Assembly: GCA_016783285.1 (NCBI GenBank)
Contig: JADHWW010000197.1
Coordinates: forward strand, 1 to 7,210
DNA: 7,210 nt
Direction of reading: 5' to 3'
DNA from: Anaerolineae bacterium
GTDB lineage: Bacteria > Chloroflexota > Anaerolineae > B4-G1
The notes beneath the pieces are model-generated. The model ran no database searches and had not been told where the DNA came from. It saw nothing but the letters and a program-made list of their open reading frames with translations. The stretch's first letter is position 1. Every line of letters starts with the position of its first letter. Of the stretch, positions 1 to 6,071 are shown piece after piece. A program made the position numbers and the translations under genes.

Positions 1-842
1 ACCCGGTCGAGATGGAACCGGTGATAGAGTTCGCCCGCACCCACGCTCTCTACGTCATTGAGGATGCCTGCGACGCGCTCGGCTCGACCTACGACGGGCG
101 GATGGTCGGCTCCTTCGGCGACCTGGCGACGCTCAGTTTTTACCCCGCTCACCACATCACCACTGGAGAAGGTGGAGCGGTGCTCACCGGCGACCCGCGC
201 CTGGCCCGCATTGCCCGGAGCATACGGGATTGGGGCCGCGATTGCCGGTGCCGCTACGATAGTCCCCCCGAGGGAGCCTGTGGCCGCCGCTTCGAGTGGC
301 ACATCCCCGGCCTGGACGAGCCTTACGATCACCGCTACTTGTACACCGAGATCGGCTACAATCTCAAGATGACCGACGTGCAGGCCGCCATCGGGCTGGC
401 CCAGTTGGACAAATTGCCGGACTTTGTCGCGGCCCGCAAAAACAATTTTGCCCGCCTCTACGAGGGATTAAAGCACTACGAAGAATTCCTGATCCTGCCC
501 ACCTGGAGCGAACGGGCCGATCCGTCGTGGTTCGCCTTCCCCATCACCGTCCGCCCCGGCGCACCCTTCACCCGCCGCGACTTGATCACCTGGCTAGAAG
601 AACGTAACGTCGAGACGCGGCTCCTGTTCGCCGGCAACATCGTGCGGCAGCCCGGCTATCGCCACATCAGGCACCGCACCGTAGGCGATCTGCCCAACTC
701 GGACCTCGTCATGCGTTCCACCTTCTTCATCGGCGTCTACCCCGGTCTGGACGACGCCCGCATCGCCTACGTCCTGGAAACCTTTGCCGATTTTTTCCAA
801 ACCCATTCGCAATTCGCAATTCGCAATTCGCAATTCACATGA
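1..842 (+). CDS. rfbH: CDP-4-dehydro-6-deoxyglucose 3-dehydratase (RfbH/DdhC type), 5' end missing
   Basis: Partial gene: the frame is open from base 3 and ends at TGA 840-842, leaving about 279 residues of a protein I would expect to be about 430-440. It belongs to the DegT/DnrJ/EryC1/StrS aminotransferase fold, but the lysine that normally binds PLP is replaced by histidine (codon 150-152, in SFYPAHHITTGEGG), the hallmark of PMP-dependent dehydratases. Four cysteines match the [2Fe-2S] pattern of the RfbH family: codons at 69, 243, 249 and 279, that is C-X57-C-X1-C-X9-C. The family pattern I recall ends in X7, so this loop is two residues longer. Downstream, GYNLKMTDVQAAIGLAQL and TRLLFAGNIVRQP are typical of RfbH. 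Known role: with a reductase partner it removes the C3 hydroxyl of CDP-4-keto-6-deoxyglucose on the way to 3,6-dideoxyhexoses of surface glycans. The last dozen residues are encoded by a tandem heptamer repeat and look like a local extension. Confidence 0.9.
   Translation, partial: PVEMEPVIEFARTHALYVIEDACDALGSTYDGRMVGSFGDLATLSFYPAHHITTGEGGAVLTGDPRLARIARSIRDWGRDCRCRYDSPPEGACGRRFEWHIPGLDEPYDHRYLYTEIGYNLKMTDVQAAIGLAQLDKLPDFVAARKNNFARLYEGLKHYEEFLILPTWSERADPSWFAFPITVRPGAPFTRRDLITWLEERNVETRLLFAGNIVRQPGYRHIRHRTVGDLPNSDLVMRSTFFIGVYPGLDDARIAYVLETFADFFQTHSQFAIRNSQFT
805..839 (+). repeat. Tandem heptamer repeat ATTCGCA, about 5 copies
   Basis: Four exact ATTCGCA units (805-832) are followed by a one-base variant, ATTCACA (833-839). 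The array supplies the last codons of the dehydratase gene and runs into the ATG of the glycosyltransferase, taking the place where a Shine-Dalgarno sequence would be. Because seven is not a multiple of three, successive units are read in different frames. Confidence 0.9.
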
Positions 843-1552
843 AACTATCCATCATTATTTGCTGCTACAACGAACGAGATACCATTCTGACCGTCCTGGA
901 GCGCGTTCGGGCTGTAGACCTGGGGCCGGAGTGGGAGAAAGAGATCGTCGTCGTGGATAACTTTTCCACCGACGGCACCCGGGAACTGCTGCAAGGGCTG
1001 AACCTGCCGGACGTGCAGGTGATCTTTCACTCGCGCAATCTGGGCAAGGGCGCCTCGGTGCGCACGGCCATTCCCCGTTGCACGGGCGACTATAGCATCA
1101 TCTGGGACGCCGATTTCGAGTACGATCCACGAGACCTCCCGCTGTTCATCGCGCGCCTCGAGCAGGATCATCCAGTGGCGCTCTACGGCTCGCGCACGTT
1201 GGGCAGGCGGGCGATCTACAAGTATCTGGCAAACTACCTGGGGGTCCGTTTCCTGACCCTGCTGACCAACCTGCTCTACGGGGCACACTTGACCGACGTC
1301 TCCACGGCCGCCAAGATGGTACGTACCGACGTGTTGCAGTCACTCAACCTGGTACAACCGGGCTTTGAACTCGACTCTGAGTTGACCGACAAAATCTTGC
1401 GTGCCGGGCACGAGATCGTCGAGGTCCCAATCTCGTATTCTCCGCGCACCGTCGAGGAAGGCAAAAAGATCCGCCCCTGGGACGGGCTGCGGACGCTCAG
1501 AGTCATCGTTCGTGACCGGTTTCTGCCGATGAGCCATATTGTGCGTCAGTAA
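839..1552 (+). CDS. Family 2 glycosyltransferase (dolichyl-phosphate-mannose-synthase-like), 237 aa
   Basis: A complete GT-A fold glycosyltransferase. The N-terminal strand MKLSIIICCYNE (1-12) and DNFSTDGT (40-47) form the nucleotide-binding half. DAD at 90-92, within WDADFEYDP, is the DXD-type metal/nucleotide-sugar site. YGSR (116-119), TDVSTAAKMVR (152-162) and GFELDSELTDKILRAGHEIVEVPISY complete the pattern seen in DPM1-like GT2 enzymes. In many relatives the 152-162 motif carries a cysteine (TDxxTCYKxF); here it is alanine. No C-terminal membrane helices are visible, so it should be a soluble or peripherally bound enzyme transferring a sugar from a nucleotide donor to a lipid carrier or glycan; donor and acceptor cannot be read. 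Its ATG overlaps the dehydratase stop (ATGA), with no Shine-Dalgarno, so translation is probably coupled. The neighbour suggests a surface-polysaccharide role. Confidence 0.87.
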   Translation: MKLSIIICCYNERDTILTVLERVRAVDLGPEWEKEIVVVDNFSTDGTRELLQGLNLPDVQVIFHSRNLGKGASVRTAIPRCTGDYSIIWDADFEYDPRDLPLFIARLEQDHPVALYGSRTLGRRAIYKYLANYLGVRFLTLLTNLLYGAHLTDVSTAAKMVRTDVLQSLNLVQPGFELDSELTDKILRAGHEIVEVPISYSPRTVEEGKKIRPWDGLRTLRVIVRDRFLPMSHIVRQ

Positions 1553-1650
1553 ATTGGTAGATTGGGAAACTGGTAAATTGGGAAATTGGCAGTTCGTGTC
1601 TGTGACCAATCTACCAATGTACCAATCTACCAGTCTACCAACCTACCGAC
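1553..1650. repeat. Inverted array of degenerate octamers (ATTGGTAG / CTACCAAT)
   Basis: Starting right after the glycosyltransferase stop, five octamers of type ATTGGTAG fill 1553-1592 (ATTGGTAG, ATTGGGAA, ACTGGTAA, ATTGGGAA, ATTGGCAG). After a spacer of about 10 nt come units of the complementary type: TGACCAAT (1603-1610), then CTACCAAT, GTACCAAT, CTACCAGT, CTACCAAC, CTACCGAC (1611-1650). The 13 bases 1553-1565 are the exact reverse complement of 1606-1618. The RNA could fold into a long imperfect hairpin in several registers. No U-tract follows, so it is not a standard terminator. This is the only substantial intergenic stretch; no promoter was recognised in it. Confidence 0.85.
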
Positions 1651-1651
1651 C

Positions 1652-1657
1652 AGGAGG
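1652..1657 (+). promoter_or_regulatory. Shine-Dalgarno AGGAGG for the PfkB kinase
   Basis: AGGAGG lies four bases before ATG 1662. It decides the start: the frame is open back to an ATG at 1539, but that extension lies in the glycosyltransferase end and the octamer array. Confidence 0.85.
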
Positions 1658-1661
1658 GAAA

Positions 1662-2723
1662 ATGAATATTATCGTCACCGGCTCTATCGCTTATGACTAC
1701 TTGATGACCTTCCCAGGCCGCTTCGCCGAGCACATCCTGCCCGACCAGATTGAGCACCTCTCCGTCAGTTTCCTGGTGGACGAAATGCGGCGGCTGCGGG
1801 GTGGCTGCGCGGCCAACATCGCCTACAACCTGGCGCTCCTGGGCGAGCGCCCGCGTGTGATGGCCACCGTGGGGCAGGACTTTGGCGAGTACCGCGCCTG
1901 GCTGGAGCAGCACGGCGTGGACACGTCTCTCATCCGCGACGAACTTGATCTGTTCACCGCTTCCTTCTTCGTCAACACCGACCAGGACGGCAACCAGATC
2001 GCCAGTTTCTACACCGGCGCGATGGCCCGCGCCCGCGATCTCTCCTTCCACGATTTGGCGGCCGGCCAGATTGACCCTTCGACAGGCTCAGGGCAGGCTC
2101 TGGTGACCATCTCCCCCAACGACCCCCAGGCGATGGTGAAATACGCTGCCGAGTGCCGGGAACTGGCCATCCCGTACCTCTACGACCCCAGCCAGCAGAT
2201 CGTCCGCCTGAGCGGCGACGAACTGTGGGCCGGGCTGGAGGGGTGCAGCATCCTCGTCGTCAATGAGTACGAGTTCGAGATGCTGCGGGAAAAGACCGGC
2301 CTCACGCCGGAGGAGATTCGCGTCGCGCCCGCCCGCGCCTGCGTCATCACGCTGGGGGCGGAAGGGACGCGCATACGGGCAGAAGGGAATGTCTACGACA
2401 TCCCAGCGGTTCCTCCCAACTGGGCAGACGATCCCACCGGCGTAGGAGACGCCTTCCGGGCCGGGTTCATCAAAGGGCTGAGCGCCGGCCTGTCGTGGGA
2501 GGTCACCGGGCGGATGGGGGCACTGGCGGCGACCTACGTCATTGAGCAGCCGGGGGCCCAGAGCCACCACTACACGCTGGCCGAGTTCGTGGCCCGCTAT
2601 CGGGAGTACTTTGACGACGAAGGAGCATTGGATGTGTTGTTGGGAGCAGGGAGTAGAACACGGATTGGGAGAATTGGCGGATCAGGAGGGGGCGTTGGAT
2701 GTGCTGTTGAAAGCAGACAGTAG
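1662..2723 (+). CDS. PfkB-family carbohydrate/nucleoside kinase, 353 aa
   Basis: Ribokinase-fold kinase that phosphorylates a sugar or nucleoside hydroxyl with ATP. Visible signatures: N-terminal MNIIVTGSIAYDYLM (1-15), the substrate-binding RGGCAANIAYNLALLG region (46-61), ATVGQDFGEY (68-77), NEYEFEML (201-208), TLGAEG (230-235) and the second PfkB signature DPTGVGDAFRAGF (257-269), whose GVGD forms the anion hole with D263 as catalytic base. The type resembles uncharacterised or adenosine-kinase-like PfkB proteins; adenosine would fit the nearby adenosylhomocysteinase, but the substrate is inference. Two oddities make it longer than the usual 300-320 residues. PSTGSGQAL (139-147) is encoded by an in-frame palindromic repeat. 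The C-terminal tail after about residue 318 is a duplicated segment that ends in a shifted frame, giving a Gly-rich non-family tail (339-353). The active-site region is intact, so the enzyme is probably functional. Confidence 0.85.
   Translation: MNIIVTGSIAYDYLMTFPGRFAEHILPDQIEHLSVSFLVDEMRRLRGGCAANIAYNLALLGERPRVMATVGQDFGEYRAWLEQHGVDTSLIRDELDLFTASFFVNTDQDGNQIASFYTGAMARARDLSFHDLAAGQIDPSTGSGQALVTISPNDPQAMVKYAAECRELAIPYLYDPSQQIVRLSGDELWAGLEGCSILVVNEYEFEMLREKTGLTPEEIRVAPARACVITLGAEGTRIRAEGNVYDIPAVPPNWADDPTGVGDAFRAGFIKGLSAGLSWEVTGRMGALAATYVIEQPGAQSHHYTLAEFVARYREYFDDEGALDVLLGAGSRTRIGRIGGSGGGVGCAVESRQ
2073..2097. repeat. Palindromic CCCTTCGACAGGCTCAGGG-type repeat inside a gene
   Basis: The sequence has short CCCT/AGGG arms around TCGACAGGCTC and is followed by GCAGG. 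It is read in frame as PSTGSGQA within the kinase, between QID and LVTISPND. I recall this motif as a highly repeated element in Chloroflexota and some other genomes. Only one copy is present in this window, so repetitiveness cannot be shown here. Confidence 0.65.
2619..2656 (+). repeat. Direct repeat, copy 1, at the kinase 3' end
   Basis: Aligns base for base with 2686-2723 at an offset of 67 nt, 30 of 38 bases identical by hand count. In the kinase frame it reads EGALDVLLGAGSR. Confidence 0.8.
2686..2723 (+). repeat. Direct repeat, copy 2, ending at the kinase stop
   Basis: Second copy of 2619-2656. In the frame equivalent to copy 1 it would read EGALDVLLKADSR, but the 67-nt offset puts it one base out of phase, so the kinase reads it as GVGCAVESRQ and stops at TAG 2721-2723. 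Confidence 0.8.
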
Positions 2724-2730
2724 GTGAGGA

Positions 2731-3543
2731 ATGTGGAAAACCAGCAAACTCACCGACAAATTCCAAATCCTGGCCTTTCTCGAAACCGACCGGCTCTACG
2801 GTGCCTACGCCATCGGTGACCTGGAGCCGGGAATGTTCGTCCAGAGTGCGTGGGCGGGAGCGGAACGGGACGGGCGGATGGAGGCGCTGGTACTGCACTT
2901 TTGCGGCCTGAAGCCACCGGCTCTGCTCCTGATGGGCGACCCCGACGGCCTGCGGGCCATCCTCGAGGACGTCCTCTGTCCTGAATGGGTCTATCTCACC
3001 TGCCGCACAAAGCACCTGCCGGTGGCCTGCGATTTCTACGAGTGGAACGAGACGATTCCGATGTGGCGTATGGTGCTGCAGCCCGCGCGCTTCCGGCCCG
3101 TGGGGGGCGACTGTGCCCGGCTCACGCCTGCTCACTCTGACCAACTGGCAGAGTTGTACGCCCTCGGCGGAGGCAATGCTTTTGGTCCGGCGCAGGTGCC
3201 GCATGGTGTCTTCTATGGCGTGCTCGCGGACGGCCGACTGGTGGCAGCCGCAGGCACCCACCTGGTCAGCCCGACCTACGGTGTGGCAGCCGTGGGCAAC
3301 ATCTTTACCCACCCGGACTACCGCGGGCGGGGCTACGGCACGGCGACCACCAGCGCCGTCCTGTCCGAACTCGTGCAACACGGCATCCGCGACGTCGTGC
3401 TCAACGTTGACCAGAAGAACGAGAGCGCCATCCGTATCTATGAGCGGCTGGGCTTTGAGCGTTACTGTCCTTTTCTCGAAGGTCCTGCCACCCGCCGAAT
3501 GAGGCAATCACAAAAAGACAAAGACATTGGAGGTAGACCATGA
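2731..3543 (+). CDS. GNAT-family N-acetyltransferase, 270 aa
   Basis: The C-terminal half (about 120-257) is a GNAT domain, which transfers an acetyl group from acetyl-CoA to an amine. VGNIFTHPDYRGRGYG (188-203) holds the Q/R-x-x-G-x-G/A pyrophosphate-binding loop (RGRGYG, 198-203), and NVDQKNESAIRIYERLGF (225-242) is motif B, as in FR47-like members. The N-terminal 110 residues have no motif I recognise; two-part proteins of this shape are common among uncharacterised acetyltransferases. The substrate is unknown. It starts 7 nt after the kinase stop with only a weak GGTGAGG upstream (2723-2729), so it is probably co-transcribed with and coupled to the kinase. Its last 14 residues (MRQSQKDKDIGGRP) are polar, unlike the rest, and cover the Shine-Dalgarno and start of the next gene, so the original end may have been altered when that gene arrived. 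Confidence 0.85.
   Translation: MWKTSKLTDKFQILAFLETDRLYGAYAIGDLEPGMFVQSAWAGAERDGRMEALVLHFCGLKPPALLLMGDPDGLRAILEDVLCPEWVYLTCRTKHLPVACDFYEWNETIPMWRMVLQPARFRPVGGDCARLTPAHSDQLAELYALGGGNAFGPAQVPHGVFYGVLADGRLVAAAGTHLVSPTYGVAAVGNIFTHPDYRGRGYGTATTSAVLSELVQHGIRDVVLNVDQKNESAIRIYERLGFERYCPFLEGPATRRMRQSQKDKDIGGRP
3529..3534 (+). promoter_or_regulatory. Shine-Dalgarno GGAGGT for the zinc-ribbon protein gene
   Basis: GGAGGT sits five bases before ATG 3540, inside the end of the acetyltransferase gene. It supports 3540 as a true start despite the ATGA overlap. Confidence 0.8.
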
Positions 3544-4139
3544 TTCACACCCATCAACTTCCCGCTGTCAGGTCCGTTCCATCAGTCCGAGGTGAGCAAG
3601 TTTCCTGGGATTCTGTCCAGGTGCGCGAGTGGGCCGAAGAAGCATGCCATCTCGTTCAGACGCGGCCTTTCAACATCCGTCTCCGTAGAACCGGACGCAT
3701 GCTCAACTACGGGGCACTGGAAACTGCCAGTCCTGTCGGCACTCCCACTCCCGTCGTATGGGCCGTCTACCAGTTTGACGAGCCTCTACCTGCTTGGTCT
3801 CAATGCCCTGGTGATAAACCGGTAGTGGGTCTGGCGATAGCCTATTGTCCTCCGGCTCAGGCGTGGGAGATATGGCCGCTGTCGACTCTCAATCCAGCAG
3901 AGATTCCACAGGGTCCTTTTAGCCATAACGGGATGACGCTGCTTCCTACCGTTCCCCGTCCCTTGGGACAAGTCCTGAACCAGGTGCTGATGATTGCCGA
4001 GGAGGGCTATTGCCCGATTTGCCACACATACACCCCACCCACCAATCCCTACGCCCGCTTTGAAGAAAGCATTTTTGGTGCCGCTCCGCCAGGCTACATT
4101 TGTGCCAACTGTGGCGAAAACCTTAAGGAGCTCGAATGA
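3540..4139 (+). CDS. Hypothetical protein with C-terminal Cys4 zinc-ribbon-like motif, 199 aa
   Basis: I do not recognise the family. The C-terminus carries CPIC (158-161) and CANC (188-191), a C-X2-C-X26-C-X2-C pattern expected to bind one zinc and often used for nucleic-acid or protein contacts. The central part (about 70-110) is rich in hydrophobic and aromatic residues (PVVWAVYQF, VVGLAIAYCPP, AWEIWPL), suggesting a compact beta-rich domain. There is no signal peptide, membrane helix or recognisable nuclease motif. Its ATG overlaps the acetyltransferase stop and its stop overlaps the methyltransferase start, both as ATGA, and each start has its own good Shine-Dalgarno. The tight pairing suggests it works with the methyltransferase fusion, for example as a specificity, DNA-binding or effector subunit; that is inference from position only. 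The reading frame is convincing because of the Shine-Dalgarno, the Cys4 motif and the double overlap. Confidence 0.75.
   Translation: MIHTHQLPAVRSVPSVRGEQVSWDSVQVREWAEEACHLVQTRPFNIRLRRTGRMLNYGALETASPVGTPTPVVWAVYQFDEPLPAWSQCPGDKPVVGLAIAYCPPAQAWEIWPLSTLNPAEIPQGPFSHNGMTLLPTVPRPLGQVLNQVLMIAEEGYCPICHTYTPPTNPYARFEESIFGAAPPGYICANCGENLKELE
4119..4130 (+). repeat. 12-bp direct repeat AACCTTAAGGAG, left copy, with the methyltransferase Shine-Dalgarno
   Basis: Identical to 6072-6083. It contains the palindrome CCTTAAGG and ends in AAGGAG (4125-4130), the Shine-Dalgarno of the methyltransferase gene, five bases before ATG 4136. Confidence 0.8.
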
Positions 4140-6067
4140 ACAGTATCTTCGCAAAGTCGTGCGAGAAGATGGACAAAGTCGCTGATGGATCGGTAGACTT
4201 GGTCGTAACCAGTCCACCGTATTGGAACGCCATTGACTACGAACAGCACGTTGCAGATTCCGAAGCGTGGTACAGGACACGCAGAGGAGAGCCTTATGAG
4301 GAATACCTCGATTGGCTCAAGGTTTGCTTCGCGGAGGTCTTTCGGACACAAAAACCCGGTGGCTTTTGCGCTGTTGTCATTGGGACAGTGCTCCTCAACA
4401 GACGTCAGTATCCCGTGCCGCAACACCTGGTCGTGCTGATGGAGAAAATCGGCTACGAGTATCACCAAGAGATAGTGTGGCACAAAGTCACAGGAGGCGT
4501 GAGGCGAGCCGGTGTCACCATCCAACACCCGTACCCGGGCTATTATCATCCCAACATCATGTCCGAGTCTATTCTGGTCTTTCGCAAGCCTGGGCCAAGG
4601 ATCTACAAGAGCCGAAGCCAGATTGAGAAAGAAGCCAACCGGATCAACATTGATGCCATCTTCACCCGCGAGATTGCGAACAACGTGTGGCACATCGCCC
4701 CTGTCCCACCGAACTATCTGCCGCACCCCTGTCCATTCCCAGAAGAGATTCCATACCGGCTAATTTTGCTGTATTCTTATGCTGGCGACCTGGTACTCGA
4801 TCCTTTTCTCGGAATTGGGACAACCGCTAAAGTTGCCGAGGCGCTTGGACGCCGGTACGTGGGCTACGAGATTCAAGAGAAATATGTGGTAGTGGCCCGT
4901 CAGCGGCTGCATGAGGCATTACATCTGCGTGACCAATTGATAACACGCTTCGACAAACTGCCTGTGCAGGATAGGCAATTATTGGAGCACCTCCACCAGC
5001 AGCGGGCTAAAGCCCGACAACTGACATTCGTTGGACTCCGAGATCGCGAACCCAGTGCAGAATATACCGCCAAGCAGCAGAAAGAGGTGCAGATGGACTA
5101 CGAAGCACTAGCCAAGAAAACGCCCTGGCTCAGAGAACACGGGCACAAAATGATAATCAGTCCTGACCTTGACGGCATCTTATCAGGTGCATTGCTAACG
5201 TGGTTGTTGGACTGGGAAATTGTTGGCTTCTATGACACGAAGAAGATTTGGGTGCTTTCTGAGTACAGGGATTTTCTGAGCGGCAGATACATCTTCATAG
5301 ACCACGATATCTATTGGCGAAACATCCGTAGCGTAGGTCACCACATGTTGCAATTCAGCCAAACTATACCCATTCCGGGACATACAGACCCAGATGCCCA
5401 GTCAGTGAATCCTAACTTGATACGGGATCTCAATTGCGAGGAGCACTTCGACAGGAAGTATCCCTTCGCCACGATACACTTCTTGCTATGTTGCTACAAT
5501 GCTTGGGGAGATCTGGAGGGATACCGCATACCCAGGGGTTTTCTGCCGCTTCTACTCCATGCTGATTCATCCCTCAAAAACGCTGCGGTTTACCAAAACA
5601 ACGCCATTGACTGGTTAGATTGGCTTGGAAGCAAGCAGGTGAACCGTGAGTCAGCTATTTATCCGCTTTGCTCTATTCTGTACCACACTCCACCCCGGCG
5701 GTTGTTAGAGTGGGGAGCCCTTCTTGGCGACAAGCTGGTAGAGATCGGATTTGGGCGCACGTCCCAGTGTACAATCAGTGATCCTACTCACAAGAGAAGG
5801 TGGAGGAAATTCAGGGAATTGTTTGAATGGATCGCACAGATATCGGGTTGGACTTTTGACTGGGCAGACTTTCCCACACAGGAAGTGGAATGCTTTGACC
5901 TGGGAAAATCGTCATGCCTACCAGTGACACCTGACGACTTCAAGGCGATGCTTGCCAAGGAACCTTTCTCATTCGCTATTATCAGTCGTAGTAAGAGCGA
6001 AAAAAAGGGGGAAGGTGGCCTGAGATACACGCTGATGCCAGAAGACATGCTATCTGCTATTCGATAA
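4136..6067 (+). CDS. DNA methyltransferase (N4-cytosine/N6-adenine) fused to a DHH-phosphoesterase-like region, 643 aa
   Basis: Residues 1-260 are a DNA methyltransferase of the beta-type order: catalytic motif IV TSPPYW (25-30) comes first, then the SAM-binding motif I LDPFLGIGTT (221-230) followed by GRRYVGYEI. SPPY rather than DPPY favours N4-cytosine, but N6-adenine enzymes also use it. The preceding NNVWHIAPVPP...HPCPFPEEIPYRLI is standard for the family. Residues 260-320 form a charged linker. From about 321 a second region begins: IISPDLDGILSGALL (340-354) resembles DHH motif I (DxDG), FIDHD (387-391) and SVGHH (399-403) resemble motifs II and III, and HADSS (475-479) may add ligands. 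The His before the first Asp of motif I and the Asp of DHH are missing. RecJ-type DHH proteins cleave phosphodiesters, so this half may be a nuclease; that is inference. The ATG overlaps the upstream stop, and third-position GC looks lower than in flanking genes. I know no named system with this architecture. Confidence 0.85.
   Translation: MNSIFAKSCEKMDKVADGSVDLVVTSPPYWNAIDYEQHVADSEAWYRTRRGEPYEEYLDWLKVCFAEVFRTQKPGGFCAVVIGTVLLNRRQYPVPQHLVVLMEKIGYEYHQEIVWHKVTGGVRRAGVTIQHPYPGYYHPNIMSESILVFRKPGPRIYKSRSQIEKEANRINIDAIFTREIANNVWHIAPVPPNYLPHPCPFPEEIPYRLILLYSYAGDLVLDPFLGIGTTAKVAEALGRRYVGYEIQEKYVVVARQRLHEALHLRDQLITRFDKLPVQDRQLLEHLHQQRAKARQLTFVGLRDREPSAEYTAKQQKEVQMDYEALAKKTPWLREHGHKMIISPDLDGILSGALLTWLLDWEIVGFYDTKKIWVLSEYRDFLSGRYIFIDHDIYWRNIRSVGHHMLQFSQTIPIPGHTDPDAQSVNPNLIRDLNCEEHFDRKYPFATIHFLLCCYNAWGDLEGYRIPRGFLPLLLHADSSLKNAAVYQNNAIDWLDWLGSKQVNRESAIYPLCSILYHTPPRRLLEWGALLGDKLVEIGFGRTSQCTISDPTHKRRWRKFRELFEWIAQISGWTFDWADFPTQEVECFDLGKSSCLPVTPDDFKAMLAKEPFSFAIISRSKSEKKGEGGLRYTLMPEDMLSAIR
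5083..5095 (+). promoter_or_regulatory. Possible internal ribosome binding site and start for the DHH-like half
   Basis: AGAGG at 5083-5087 lies five bases before an in-frame ATG at 5093 (residue 320 of the fusion), exactly at the junction of linker and DHH-like region. A separate product of 324 residues could be made from here. It may also be a fossil of a former gene boundary, or chance. Confidence 0.35.
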
Positions 6068-6071
6068 ACTG

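Noticed and set aside
1553..1650. Octamer array as a CRISPR or a rho-independent terminator
   Set aside because: Units are 8 nt with no unique spacers, so it is not CRISPR. The hairpin is AT-rich, imperfect and lacks a U-tract, so it is not a typical terminator.
1539..1661. Upstream extension of the kinase to ATG 1539
   Set aside because: The extra 41 residues come from the glycosyltransferase end and the octamer array; AGGAGG before ATG 1662 and the kinase N-terminal motif fix the later start.
2539..3507. Long open frame on the minus strand (322 codons) opposite the acetyltransferase
   Set aside because: It covers the acetyltransferase and kinase end in antisense, with no domain signature; composition explains it.
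3540..4139. Small zinc-ribbon protein as the restriction endonuclease of the methyltransferase
   Set aside because: No PD-(D/E)xK, HNH or GIY-YIG pattern could be found by eye; position alone does not justify the call.
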